Part shown: one piece after another, positions 17,397 to 26,446 of the stretch
Numbering within the stretch: position 1 is the first letter of the stretch
How the letters are laid out: each line of letters begins with the position of its first letter
Assembly: GCF_002754375.1 (NCBI RefSeq)
Contig: NZ_PEFF01000001.1
Coordinates: 6,093,501 to 6,157,500 of the forward strand
DNA: 64,000 nt
Direction: 5' to 3'
From: Variovorax sp. 54
Lineage (GTDB): Bacteria > Pseudomonadota > Gammaproteobacteria > Burkholderiales > Burkholderiaceae_C
Position numbers and translations under genes: made by a program
The notes under the pieces: model-generated
The model's input: only the letters and a program-made list of their open reading frames with translations
Databases searched by the model: none
What the model was told of the DNA's origin: nothing

Positions 17397-18593
17397 ATGA
17401 ATTTCATCAAGGCCTCGATCCAGCGCTACCAGCTCGGCAGCCTCCTGCTGCTGGTGCTGCTGCTCGCGGTGGTGCTGCCGCTGTCGCTCGACATCTTTCG
17501 CCTCAACCTCGTGGGCAAGTACCTTACCTACGCCTTCGTGGCCGTGGGGCTCGTCATGGTGTGGGGCTACGGCGGCGTGCTGAGCCTGGGGCAGGGCGTG
17601 TTCTTCGGCATCGGCGGCTATGCGATGGCGATGTTCCTCAAGCTCGAAGCGTCGGACCCCATCACGACCAAGATCCAGTCGACGCCCGGCATCCCGGACT
17701 TCATGGACTGGAACCAGATCACCGAGCTGCCCGCGCTGTGGCTGCCGTTCAAGAGCCTGCCGCTGAGCCTCGCGCTGGTGGTGCTCGCACCGATGGCGCT
17801 GGCCTGGCTCGTGAGCTTTGCGATGTTCAAGCGCCGCGTGGGCGGCGTGTACTTCGCGATCATCACGCAGGCGGTGGCGCTCATCTGCACCGTGCTCATC
17901 ATCGGCCAGCAGGGGTATACGGGCGGCGTGAACGGCATGACCGACCTGAAGACCATGCTGGGTTGGGACACGCGCACCGACAGCGCCAAGTACATCCTCT
18001 ACTACGTCTGCGTGGGCTTGCTGGTGCTGAGCATCCTGCTGTGCCGCTGGGTGCAGACCAGCAAGCTGGGCACGCTGCTGCTCGCCATGCGCGACAAGGA
18101 AGACCGCGTGCGCTTCTCGGGCTACGACGTGTCGAACTTCAAGGTCTTCACCTTCTGCCTGGCGGCCGGGCTCTCGGGCATCGGCGGTGCGATGTTCGCG
18201 CTGCAGGTGGGCTTCATGTCGCCGAGCTTCGTGGGCATCGTGCCCTCGATCGAGATGGTGATCTTCTGCGCCGTCGGTGGCCGCATGAGCCTGGTGGGCG
18301 CGGTGTATGGCGCGCTGCTGGTGAATGCGGGCAAGACGCTGTTCTCCGAAAGCTTCCCTGACCTGTGGCTCTTTTTGATGGCCGCGCTTTTCATCGGCGT
18401 GACCATGGCTTTCCCGATGGGCCTGGCGGGCCTGTGGGAAGACACGATCAAGCCCTGGTGGGCCTCGCGCCGCCAGGCCCTGCGCGACGCCGCGGTGAAG
18501 CCGCCGCCCGCCGCCGTGTCGGCCCCTTCCCCTGTCGCCGCGCCGCAGGCCGAGCCCGCCTTGCCCGAAGGCATCGGCCGCCAGCGCGCCTGA
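17397..18593 (+). CDS. urtC: Urea/amide ABC transporter permease UrtC
   Basis: This 398-residue LivM-type permease has about ten hydrophobic segments, with the family block VMVWGYGGVLSLGQGVFFGIGG near residue 48 and the coupling segment RFSGYDVSNFKVFTFCLAAG. It ends with about 45 residues rich in Pro and Ala that lie beyond the family core. It is 31 bases after urtB and 22 before urtD. Confidence 0.92.
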   Translation: MNFIKASIQRYQLGSLLLLVLLLAVVLPLSLDIFRLNLVGKYLTYAFVAVGLVMVWGYGGVLSLGQGVFFGIGGYAMAMFLKLEASDPITTKIQSTPGIPDFMDWNQITELPALWLPFKSLPLSLALVVLAPMALAWLVSFAMFKRRVGGVYFAIITQAVALICTVLIIGQQGYTGGVNGMTDLKTMLGWDTRTDSAKYILYYVCVGLLVLSILLCRWVQTSKLGTLLLAMRDKEDRVRFSGYDVSNFKVFTFCLAAGLSGIGGAMFALQVGFMSPSFVGIVPSIEMVIFCAVGGRMSLVGAVYGALLVNAGKTLFSESFPDLWLFLMAALFIGVTMAFPMGLAGLWEDTIKPWWASRRQALRDAAVKPPPAAVSAPSPVAAPQAEPALPEGIGRQRA

Positions 18594-18615
18594 TCGAACC
18601 CGGAGCCCCCACCCC

Positions 18616-19359
<744 letters not shown>

Positions 19360-19382
19360 GGTGAAGCCGAGCTTGTGTTGTC

Positions 19383-19497
19383 CCCTCTCCCGCTTGCGGG
19401 AGAGGGCTAGGGTGAGGGTCGCGGGCCTTCGTCACAGCCAGACCTTTTCCACCGCCCAAAGCCCTCACCCCAGCCCTCTCCCGCAAGCGGGAGAGGG
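19383..19497. repeat. Pair of GC-rich hairpins between urtD and urtE
   Basis: Two copies of the CCCTCTCCCGC/GCGGGAGAGGG hairpin (19383-19406 and 19474-19497) lie head to head. Each is flanked by a TAGGGTGAGGG or CCCTCACCCCAG block, so the whole 115 bases form a larger inverted repeat, like a BIME. They fill the only large gap within the operon. No T-tract is present. Confidence 0.75.
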
Positions 19498-19533
19498 AGC
19501 AAGACAGATCAACCCCGCGCTGGAGCCTTTGAA

Positions 19534-20235
19534 ATGAGCACCGTCATGCTGAAGGTCGAAGACCTGCACGTCGCCTACGGCCAGAGCGAGGCCTTGCACG
19601 GCCTCTCGTTCGAAGGCCATGCGAACGAAACCATCGCCATCATGGGCCGCAACGGCATGGGCAAGACCACGCTGTTCAAGAGCCTCATGGGCATCCTGCC
19701 GCTGAAGAGCGGCCGCATCGAGGTGGCGGGGCAGGACGTGTCGCGCGACGAGAGCTTCAGGCGCGTGGCCAAGGGCATCGCCTACGTGCCGCAGGGCCGG
19801 ATGATCTTCCCGACGCTGACCGTGGAAGAGAACATCCAGACCGGTCTGGAGAACTCGAAGACCCGGCGCATTCCCGAAGAAATCTACGCGTTGTTCCCCG
19901 TGCTGTGGGACATGAAAAGCCGCAAGGGCGGCAACCTCTCAGGCGGCCAGCAGCAGCAGCTTGCGATTGCGCGCGCGCTCGTCACCGACCCCAAGGTGCT
20001 GCTGCTCGACGAGCCCACCGAGGGCATCCAGCCTTCGATCATCAAGGACATCGCCAAGGCGCTCAACGAGATCCGCAAGCTGCGCGGCATCACCATCGTC
20101 GTGTCCGAACAGGTGCTGAGCTTCGCGATGGACGTGGCCGACCGGCTCTTCGTGATCGAAGGCGGCCGGCTCGTGCACGAGACCGCGCGCGACAAGACCG
20201 ATGTGGAACACATCAAAGCCTATCTCTCTGTCTAA
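19534..20235 (+). CDS. urtE: Urea/amide ABC transporter ATPase UrtE
   Basis: This 233-residue LivF-type ATPase has Walker A GRNGMGKTT (about 37-45), Q-loop region AYVPQGRMIFPTLTVEENI, signature LSGGQQQQLAIARAL, Walker B LLLDEPTEGI and the switch region IVVSEQ, where the usual His is replaced by Gln as in many LivF proteins. It completes the transporter and is followed after 24 bases by fmdA. Confidence 0.93.
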   Translation: MSTVMLKVEDLHVAYGQSEALHGLSFEGHANETIAIMGRNGMGKTTLFKSLMGILPLKSGRIEVAGQDVSRDESFRRVAKGIAYVPQGRMIFPTLTVEENIQTGLENSKTRRIPEEIYALFPVLWDMKSRKGGNLSGGQQQQLAIARALVTDPKVLLLDEPTEGIQPSIIKDIAKALNEIRKLRGITIVVSEQVLSFAMDVADRLFVIEGGRLVHETARDKTDVEHIKAYLSV

Positions 20236-20259
20236 CCACAACCCCAGGAGCCACTGCAC

Positions 20260-21492
20260 ATGACGGACACGCTGATCAAGGTCGACCTGACCCAATCGCC
20301 CACCGAGAACGAGAACATCCACAACCGCTGGCACCCGGACATTCCGATGGCCTGCTGGGTCAACCCGGGTGACGACTTCATCCTCGAGACCTTCGACTGG
20401 ACCGGCGGCTTCATCAAGAACAACGACAGCGCCGACGACGTGCGCGACATCGACCTGAGCACCGTGCACTACCTCTCGGGCCCGGTGGGCGTGAAGGGCG
20501 CCGAGCCCGGTGACCTGCTGGTGGTCGACCTGCTCGATATCGGCGCCAAGCAGGACAGCCTCTGGGGCTTCAACGGCTTCTTCTCGAAGAAGAACGGCGG
20601 CGGCTTTCTGACCGATCACTTTCCCGAAGCGCAGAAATCGATCTGGGACTTCAAGGGCATGTTCACGAGTTCGCGCCACATTCCGGGCGTCAACTTCGCG
20701 GGGTTGATCCATCCGGGCCTGATCGGCTGCCTGCCCGACAAGCCCATGCTCGATATGTGGAACGAGCGCGAAGGCAAGCTCATCGCCACCGACCCGGACC
20801 GCGTGCCCGGCCTCGCGAACCCGCCGTTCGCCGGCACCGCCCACATGGGCAAGATGACCGGTGAAGCACGCGCTAAGGCCGCGGCCGAAGGTGCCCGCAC
20901 CGTGCCGCCACGCGAGCATGGTGGCAACTGCGACATCAAGGATCTGTCGCGCGGTTCGAAGGTGTTCTTCCCCGTGTACGTCGAGGGCGCGGGCCTCAGC
21001 GTGGGCGACCTGCATTTCAGTCAGGGCGACGGCGAGATCACCTTCTGCGGCGCCATCGAGATGGCCGGCTGGGTGCACATGAAGGTCACGCTCATCAAGG
21101 GCGGCATGGCCAAGTACGGCATCAAGAACCCGATCTTCAAGCCCAGCCCGATCACGCCGCAGTACAACGACTACCTGATCTTCGAAGGCATCTCGGTCGA
21201 CGAGAGCGGCAAGCAGCACTACCTGGACGTGAACGTGGCCTACCGCCAGGCGTGCCTGAACGCCATCGAGTACCTGAAGAAGTTCGGCTACTCGGGCGCG
21301 CAGGCCTATTCGATTTTGGGCACCGCGCCCGTGCAGGGCCACATCAGTGGCGTGGTCGACGTGCCCAACTCGTGCGCCACGCTGTGGCTGCCCACGGGCA
21401 TCTTCGACTTCGACATCAACCCGAACGCCTCGGGGCCGGTGAAGTTCATCGACGGCAGCATCGACATGCCGCTGTCGCACGACCTGCGCTGA
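20260..21492 (+). CDS. fmdA: Formamidase / short-chain aliphatic amidase
   Basis: This 410-residue enzyme of the FmdA/AmdA family hydrolyses formamide (and weakly acetamide) to the acid and ammonia in the cytoplasm. The length and the N-terminal block beginning VDLTQSPTENENIHNRWHP match the family, as do FDWTGGFIKN and the C-terminal GAQAYSILGTAPVQGH. It has a gga-gcc ribosome site and is the sixth gene of the operon, which fits import followed by hydrolysis for nitrogen. Confidence 0.92.
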   Translation: MTDTLIKVDLTQSPTENENIHNRWHPDIPMACWVNPGDDFILETFDWTGGFIKNNDSADDVRDIDLSTVHYLSGPVGVKGAEPGDLLVVDLLDIGAKQDSLWGFNGFFSKKNGGGFLTDHFPEAQKSIWDFKGMFTSSRHIPGVNFAGLIHPGLIGCLPDKPMLDMWNEREGKLIATDPDRVPGLANPPFAGTAHMGKMTGEARAKAAAEGARTVPPREHGGNCDIKDLSRGSKVFFPVYVEGAGLSVGDLHFSQGDGEITFCGAIEMAGWVHMKVTLIKGGMAKYGIKNPIFKPSPITPQYNDYLIFEGISVDESGKQHYLDVNVAYRQACLNAIEYLKKFGYSGAQAYSILGTAPVQGHISGVVDVPNSCATLWLPTGIFDFDINPNASGPVKFIDGSIDMPLSHDLR

Positions 21493-21511
21493 AGAAGAGA
21501 AGGCCCCACGC

Positions 21512-21856
21512 ATGCCGACCTACGACTACGCCTGCGGGCAGTGCGGTGGCTTCGAATCGCTGCGGCCTTCGGGCCAGCGCGACGAGCCCGCCGCATGCCC
21601 CGATTGCGGCACGGCCTCGCCGCGCGTGTTCACCGCCGCGCCGCGCCTGGCGCTGATGGCTGCCGACACGCGCCACGCGATGGCCACCAACGAACGCGCG
21701 CGGCACGAGCCGTCGAGCTCGCGCGACTATGCGCGGCTGCGGCATCCCTCGGGCTGCGGCTGCTGCTCGGGATCGTCGCGACGCAGTGCCACGCAGACCG
21801 CGCCGAACGGTGCGAAATCGGCCCCGTCGCGGCGGCCCTGGATGATCTCGCACTGA
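21512..21856 (+). CDS. fmdB: FmdB-family zinc-ribbon protein
   Basis: This 114-residue protein begins MPTYDYACGQCGGFE and has the paired CxxC motifs (C8/C11 and C29/C32) of the FmdB zinc ribbon. In Methylophilus, fmdB is next to the formamidase and is thought to regulate amidase expression. The tail after residue 50 is polar with a GCGCC patch. It is the last gene of the operon, 19 bases after fmdA. Confidence 0.85.
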   Translation: MPTYDYACGQCGGFESLRPSGQRDEPAACPDCGTASPRVFTAAPRLALMAADTRHAMATNERARHEPSSSRDYARLRHPSGCGCCSGSSRRSATQTAPNGAKSAPSRRPWMISH

Positions 21857-21867
21857 GGCTTCGGTGT

Positions 21868-21904
21868 GCATTCCTTGCATGCGCTGAGCGCATGCAAGGA
21901 ATGC
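21868..21904. promoter_or_regulatory. 18-bp perfect inverted repeat after fmdB
   Basis: Arms 21868-21885 and 21887-21904 are perfectly complementary around a single base; the left arm reads GCATTCCTTGCATGCGCT. It begins 11 bases after the fmdB stop. No T-tract follows, so it may be a Rho-assisted end, an RNA-stabilising hairpin or a protein site. Confidence 0.55.
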
Positions 21905-22087
21905 CGGTGACGAGAACTTTCTCGCGTGTTCCCTCTGGAGGGCAGGGTTCCGGCCACCGCATCGCATGCGCGAGCGGCGCGCGATTGTTTCAATCCCGTG
22001 AACGCCGCGATTCCTTTTGCTGCCGTTTTTTTGGGCGCTTCAGGTTCAAACTTCATTCCATCGACACACCACCTGAAGGAGATTGAA

Positions 22088-22438
22088 ATGAATGCCTCGA
22101 AGACCCTCGCCGCCGTTGCCCTCTCGCTCCTGGCTGCTGCCGGTGCCCACGCTGAAACCTATGACGGCGTGCACACCGTGAACTCGACGCTCTCGCGTTC
22201 GGAAGTCGCGTCGCAAGCCGTGGCTGCCGCCCGTGCCGGCAACGAGTACAGCGACGGCGCCACCGCCGGCGCACAGACCTTCACCTCGACCGCCGACCGC
22301 TCGTCGGTCCGCGCTGAAGCCGTCGCCAAGGCCCACGACCCGCTCGCCAGCCTCGACCGCCGCGCGTTCTACCGCGACGAAGTGCCGGCTGCGTACAAGA
22401 AGCCCAGCGTGTCGTTCACGCGCCAGGCTGGCCTGTAA
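22088..22438 (+). CDS. Small secreted protein (DUF4148-like)
   Basis: This 116-residue protein has a Sec signal ending AHA after residue 22, and a mature domain with the repeated motif SRSEVASQAVAAARAGN and SSVRAEAVAKAHDPLA. This resembles the small periplasmic DUF4148-type proteins common in Burkholderiales. An excellent ribosome site (AAGGAG, 22076-22081) marks the start, and a strong terminator follows, so it is a monocistronic and probably well-expressed gene. Function unknown. Confidence 0.82.
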   Translation: MNASKTLAAVALSLLAAAGAHAETYDGVHTVNSTLSRSEVASQAVAAARAGNEYSDGATAGAQTFTSTADRSSVRAEAVAKAHDPLASLDRRAFYRDEVPAAYKKPSVSFTRQAGL

Positions 22439-22477
22439 TTGGTCGACCGCAGTCCCTTCGGGGGCTGACAAGAACGA

Positions 22478-22500
22478 ACGGGCCCTCGGGCCCGTTTTTT
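22478..22500 (+). terminator. Rho-independent terminator of the small secreted protein gene
   Basis: An 8-bp GC stem (ACGGGCCC/GGGCCCGT) around TC is followed by six T residues. It ends exactly at the stop codon of the convergent FAD oxidoreductase gene. Confidence 0.9.
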
Positions 22501-23624
22501 CATGCCTGCATCTTCGCGACCAAGTCTGCGACGTGCGCGCCCAGCGCGAGCGACGCTGTCAGCCCCGGCGACTCGATGCCGAACAGGTTGACCAGCCCCG
22601 CGATGCCGTGGTCCCGAGACGTCTGGATCACGAAATCCGTCGCCGTGTTGTGCATCGACGAGCCCGGGCCCGCCAATCGTGGGCGGATGCCGGTATAGCC
22701 CGGCTGCAACTCACCGTCCTGCAAGGCGGGGTAATAGCGGCGCACCGACTGGTAGAAGGCCGCTTCGCGTGAGGCGTCGAAGCTGTAGTCGATGCCGTCG
22801 CGCCAGCTCAGGTCGGGCCCGAACTTGCATTGGCCGCCGAGGTCGAGCGTCACGTGGGCGCGCAAGGCGCCTTCGCGCCCGGTCGGGTACACGAGGTGAC
22901 GGAAGGGCGATTTGCGCGCGAGCGAGAAATAGTGGCCGATCGCGTAGTACAGCGGCGGCACCTTGTCTGCGGGCATGCCTTCCACGCGTGCGGCGATTTC
23001 CTGCGCGCCGAGTCCGGCCGCGTTCACCACCGTGTTGCACAGCACGCTCGTTGCTTCCGCGCCGCCCACCTCGACCACGAGGCCGTCCACCGTAGGCCTC
23101 ACGGCCTGCACGCGGCTTTGCAGCGCCAGCGAGGCACCCGCACGTTCCGCGTCGCCCAGGTACGACAGCATCAGCGCGTGGCTGTCGACGATGCTCGTCG
23201 AGGGCGAATGCAGCGCGCCGACGCAGGCCACCTCGGGCTCCATGTCGCGCGCTTCGGCGGCGCCGAGGAGGCGCAGGTCGGTCACGCCGTGGGCCGCGCC
23301 GAGCGCGATGTACTTGTCGAGCTCGGGCAGCTCCGCGTCCTGCACCGCCACGATGAGCTTGCCGATGCGCTGGTGGCCGATGCCGCGTTCGGCGCAGTAG
23401 GCGTACAGCGCGGCCTTGCCCGCCACGCACAGCCGGCCCTTGAGCGAGCCGGGTGCGTACGAGATGCCCGCGTGGATCACCTCCGAATTGCGCGCGCTGG
23501 TGTGCGTGCCGATGGCGTGCTCGGCTTCGAGGATCACGACCTCGCGCCCGGCCATCGCGAGCGATCGCGCGATGGCCAGGCCCACCACGCCGGCGCCGAT
23601 CACGACGCAGTCGATCCGGTCCAT
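22500..23624 (-). CDS. FAD-dependent oxidoreductase, LhgO/DAO family
   Basis: This 374-residue flavoprotein starts with the dinucleotide motif VVIGAGVVGLAIARSLA and continues with THTSARNSEVIHAGISY, a block seen in L-2-hydroxyglutarate oxidase LhgO and related enzymes. The C-terminal block GYTGIRPRLAGPG fits the same group. It oxidises a 2-hydroxy acid or amine with FAD. I chose the ATG at 23624, 5 bases after the Bug gene stop; an upstream start would enter that gene. It is the last gene of a four-gene operon with a dehydrogenase and an aldolase. Confidence 0.88.
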   Translation of the reverse strand: MDRIDCVVIGAGVVGLAIARSLAMAGREVVILEAEHAIGTHTSARNSEVIHAGISYAPGSLKGRLCVAGKAALYAYCAERGIGHQRIGKLIVAVQDAELPELDKYIALGAAHGVTDLRLLGAAEARDMEPEVACVGALHSPSTSIVDSHALMLSYLGDAERAGASLALQSRVQAVRPTVDGLVVEVGGAEATSVLCNTVVNAAGLGAQEIAARVEGMPADKVPPLYYAIGHYFSLARKSPFRHLVYPTGREGALRAHVTLDLGGQCKFGPDLSWRDGIDYSFDASREAAFYQSVRRYYPALQDGELQPGYTGIRPRLAGPGSSMHNTATDFVIQTSRDHGIAGLVNLFGIESPGLTASLALGAHVADLVAKMQA

Positions 23625-23629
23625 GCGGC

Positions 23630-24607
23630 TCAGTCCAGCCGGATGTCGGCTTCGCGGATCAGCGCGCCCCACTTGGCGTGCTCGGCGCGGATGTAGGCGT
23701 CGAACTGCTGCGGCGTGCCGCTGGCGGGCACGCTGCCTTCCTGCGCGAGCTTGTCCTGCACGTCCTTGCGCGCCACCGTCTTCACGACGGCCGCGTTGAT
23801 GCGGTTGATCACGTCGGCGGGCAGGCCGGCCGGGCCGACGAGGCCGACCCAGGTCGTGGCCTCGAAGCCTGCGAAACCCTGTTCGGCCACGGTGGGCACG
23901 TTCGGCAGCGCGGGCAGGCGCTTGGCCGAGGTGACGGCCAGCGCGCGGGCGCGGCCGTTCGACAGCTGCGACATCACCGACACGCTGCTGCCGAAGTACA
24001 GCGCGATCTGCCCGCTGATCAGGTCGTTCATGGCCGGGCCTGCGCCCTTGTAGGGCACCTGCATGACCTTGATGCCCGCGCGGCGCGCCAGCATTTCGCC
24101 GGCCAGGTGCCCCACGGTGCCGTTGCCGGCCTGCGCGATGCTGAACTCGCCCGGCTTCGCCTTCGCAGCTTTGATGAAGTCGGCCAGCGTGCGCAGCGGC
24201 GAGTCCGCGCGCACGGCGAGCACGACGGGCTGCGAGGCCACTTCGGCGATGGGCGAAAAATCTTTCAGCGCCTCGAAGGGCATCTTCGAATAGAGCCAGG
24301 GGTTGATCGTGAGGTTCGAGGTCTGTCCCATGCCGATCGTGTAGCCGTCGGGCGTGGCCTTGGCCACGGCATCGAGGCCGATGTTGCCGGCCGCGCCGGG
24401 CTTGTTGTCGACGACGACGGTCCAGCGCTCGAGCGAGGTGAGGCGCTCTGCAATCAGGCGCGAGGTCGCGTCGGTGCCGCCACCGGGCGTGAAGGGCACC
24501 ACCAGCTTCACGGGCCGCTGCGGCCAGTCGCCTTGGGCGTAGGCCATGCCCGCCGCTTGGGCGATCGATACGAAGGCGGTGGTCTGCAGAAAGTCTCTAC
24601 GGTTCAT
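23630..24607 (-). CDS. Bug-family tripartite tricarboxylate receptor
   Basis: This 325-residue periplasmic protein of the Bug/TctC family starts MNRRDFLQTTAFVSIAQ, a Tat-like signal. The body has the family signature WPQRPVKLVVPFTPGGGTDATSR and VVDNKPGAAGNIG. It binds a carboxylated ligand. No TctA/TctB membrane partners are adjacent, as is usual for this expanded family. Its place in the operon suggests the substrate is the hydroxy acid handled by the neighbours. Confidence 0.9.
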   Translation of the reverse strand: MNRRDFLQTTAFVSIAQAAGMAYAQGDWPQRPVKLVVPFTPGGGTDATSRLIAERLTSLERWTVVVDNKPGAAGNIGLDAVAKATPDGYTIGMGQTSNLTINPWLYSKMPFEALKDFSPIAEVASQPVVLAVRADSPLRTLADFIKAAKAKPGEFSIAQAGNGTVGHLAGEMLARRAGIKVMQVPYKGAGPAMNDLISGQIALYFGSSVSVMSQLSNGRARALAVTSAKRLPALPNVPTVAEQGFAGFEATTWVGLVGPAGLPADVINRINAAVVKTVARKDVQDKLAQEGSVPASGTPQQFDAYIRAEHAKWGALIREADIRLD

Positions 24608-24648
24608 GTCTTGTCTCCTGGGGGTTCTTGTGTTTTCGTGGCTGCCGT

Positions 24649-25341
24649 TCAGACCGGCAGGCCCTTGGCGCGCAGCACGGCGTCGAAGCGCTCGGGGTCG
24701 GCGGTGCCGGTGCGGTTGGTCTCGCGGATCTTGGCTTCGCGGGCCAGGTGGGCCCGCGTCTTGAGGAGCACGTCGGCCGCTTCGGCGGCGGGCACGGCGA
24801 TGACGCCGTCGGCGTCGCCCACCACCAGGTCGCCCGGCATCACGACCAGGCCCGCGCACGAGACCGGCACGTTCACCTCGCCGGGGCCGTCCTTGCTGGG
24901 CCCGCGGTGCGTGTGGCCGCGCGCGAAGATCGGCATGCCGTCTTCGGCCCACTCGCACAGGTCGCGCACCGCGCCGTCGATGACGAGGCCGGCCAGCTGG
25001 CGCGCGATGCAGGTGGTGCGCATCAGGCCGCCGACCAGCGCCTGCGTGACGTCGCCGCCGCCATCGATCACGAGCACGTCGCCCGGCGCGACCATCATCA
25101 GCGCCTTGTGGATCATCAGGTTGTCGCCGGGCCGCACACGCACGGTGACGGCGGGGCCGCACAGCACGGTGTCGAGCCGCGCGTGGTACTGGCGCAGCCC
25201 GACGGTGCCGACATTGCGGCTCATCGCATCGCCGATGGCGGCGACGGGCAGCGTGCGAAAGGCGTCGACGAGGGCGGCGTCGGGGCCGGGCGCGCGCGGG
25301 TTGATGCGGTAGCCGGGCGGCCAGGAGAGGGGGGCGGTCAT
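24649..25341 (-). CDS. RraA-like aldolase/decarboxylase family protein
   Basis: This 230-residue protein has the RraA/HMG-aldolase fold: AAIGDAMSRNVGTVG, then GDNLMIHKALMMVAPGDVLVIDGGGD, then GLVIDGAVRDLCEWAEDGMPIFARG, which includes the conserved D-G-x-x-R-D metal/substrate motif. Relatives cleave 4-hydroxy-4-methyl-2-oxoglutarate or carboxyhydroxyoxoadipate; RraA itself inhibits RNase E. Catalytic use is favoured here because it shares a 4-base overlap (ATGA) with the dehydrogenase gene. Confidence 0.85.
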   Translation of the reverse strand: MTAPLSWPPGYRINPRAPGPDAALVDAFRTLPVAAIGDAMSRNVGTVGLRQYHARLDTVLCGPAVTVRVRPGDNLMIHKALMMVAPGDVLVIDGGGDVTQALVGGLMRTTCIARQLAGLVIDGAVRDLCEWAEDGMPIFARGHTHRGPSKDGPGEVNVPVSCAGLVVMPGDLVVGDADGVIAVPAAEAADVLLKTRAHLAREAKIRETNRTGTADPERFDAVLRAKGLPV

Positions 25342-26339
25342 GCGGTGATTCCGTGCAGAAGGGGTGAAGACAAAACCTGCGGGTTCACGCAAGCCGAAGG
25401 ATCGACCGGGCGGCCTTGCAGCCAGCCCAGCACGTTGCGGGCGGCGCCGCTGGCCATGCCTGCGAGCGCGGCGGGCGTGGAGCCGCCGACATGCGGCGTG
25501 AGCACCACGTTGGGCAAGGAAGCCAGCAGGCTGCCGGCGGGCAGGGGTTCGTCGGCCATGGTGTCGAGGCCGGCCGCGTGCAACTGACCGCTTTGCAGCG
25601 CGGCGACGAGCGCGGGCTCGTCGATCACCTCGCCGCGCGCCGTGTTGACGACGATCGCGCCGCGCGGCAGTGCCGCGAGTTGCGCGGCGCCGAGCATCTG
25701 GCGCGTGTGGCGGTTGAGCGGCACGTGCAGGCTGAGCACATCGCTCAGCGGCAGCAGCGCATCGAACGAAGGCAGCAGGCGCACGCCGGCCACCGGGCTC
25801 GGGCCGTTTCCGAGGGCCGGGTCGAACGCGGCCACCTGCATGCCGAGCGCGAGGCCCACCCGGGCGACGCGCTGGCCGATCTGGCCGAAGCCGACCAGGC
25901 CCAGCGTCTTGCCATGCAGTTCCACGCCGTCTTGCGCGCGCGACCAGCGGCCGTCGTGCAGTTCGCGGTCCATCCAGCCGATGCGGCGGGCGGCGGCGAG
26001 CATCAGGCCGAGCGTCATCTCGGCGACCGATTGCGCATTGGCGCCGGGCGTGACATAGACCGGAATGCCGCGCGCGGTGGCCGCTTCGACGTCGATGTTG
26101 CTCACGCCCACGCCGTGCTTGGAGATCACCTTCAGCGTCGGGCATGCGGCGATGGCGCGGGCCGACAGCTGCACGGTGCGCGAGATGACGGCGTCGATGG
26201 GTTCGCTCGCCATCAGCTGCTCGACTTCTTCAACGCCGTCTGCGTTGGCAAGGTAGATGACGCGGGCGCCGGCTTCGGCGAGAAGGTCGGCGCCGGCGGT
26301 GGCAAGCCGTGGCGCGGTGACCAGGACGGTGGGGTGCAT
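25338..26339 (-). CDS. D-isomer-specific 2-hydroxyacid dehydrogenase
   Basis: This 333-residue NAD-dependent enzyme has the dinucleotide motif LGLVGFGQIGQRVARVG and the three catalytic positions of the family: an Arg in NTARGEVIDEPAL, a Glu in the DEPLPAGS region and a His in LTPHVGGSTPAA. It interconverts a 2-oxo acid and a D-2-hydroxy acid. The ATG at 26339 fits the family N-terminus (MHPTVLVTAP); the frame extends 19 codons further. It is first in the operon and divergent from a LysR gene. Confidence 0.9.
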   Translation of the reverse strand: MHPTVLVTAPRLATAGADLLAEAGARVIYLANADGVEEVEQLMASEPIDAVISRTVQLSARAIAACPTLKVISKHGVGVSNIDVEAATARGIPVYVTPGANAQSVAEMTLGLMLAAARRIGWMDRELHDGRWSRAQDGVELHGKTLGLVGFGQIGQRVARVGLALGMQVAAFDPALGNGPSPVAGVRLLPSFDALLPLSDVLSLHVPLNRHTRQMLGAAQLAALPRGAIVVNTARGEVIDEPALVAALQSGQLHAAGLDTMADEPLPAGSLLASLPNVVLTPHVGGSTPAALAGMASGAARNVLGWLQGRPVDPSACVNPQVLSSPLLHGITA

Positions 26340-26446
26340 GGAGAAAGAAGAAGGTCGTTCGAGGGTCTGTGTGGGCTGGATTGTGGAAATCGCCATTCAT
26401 TCCGTCCAATCGATAATGTTCATTCAACGATTCCTCGGAGCTATGA

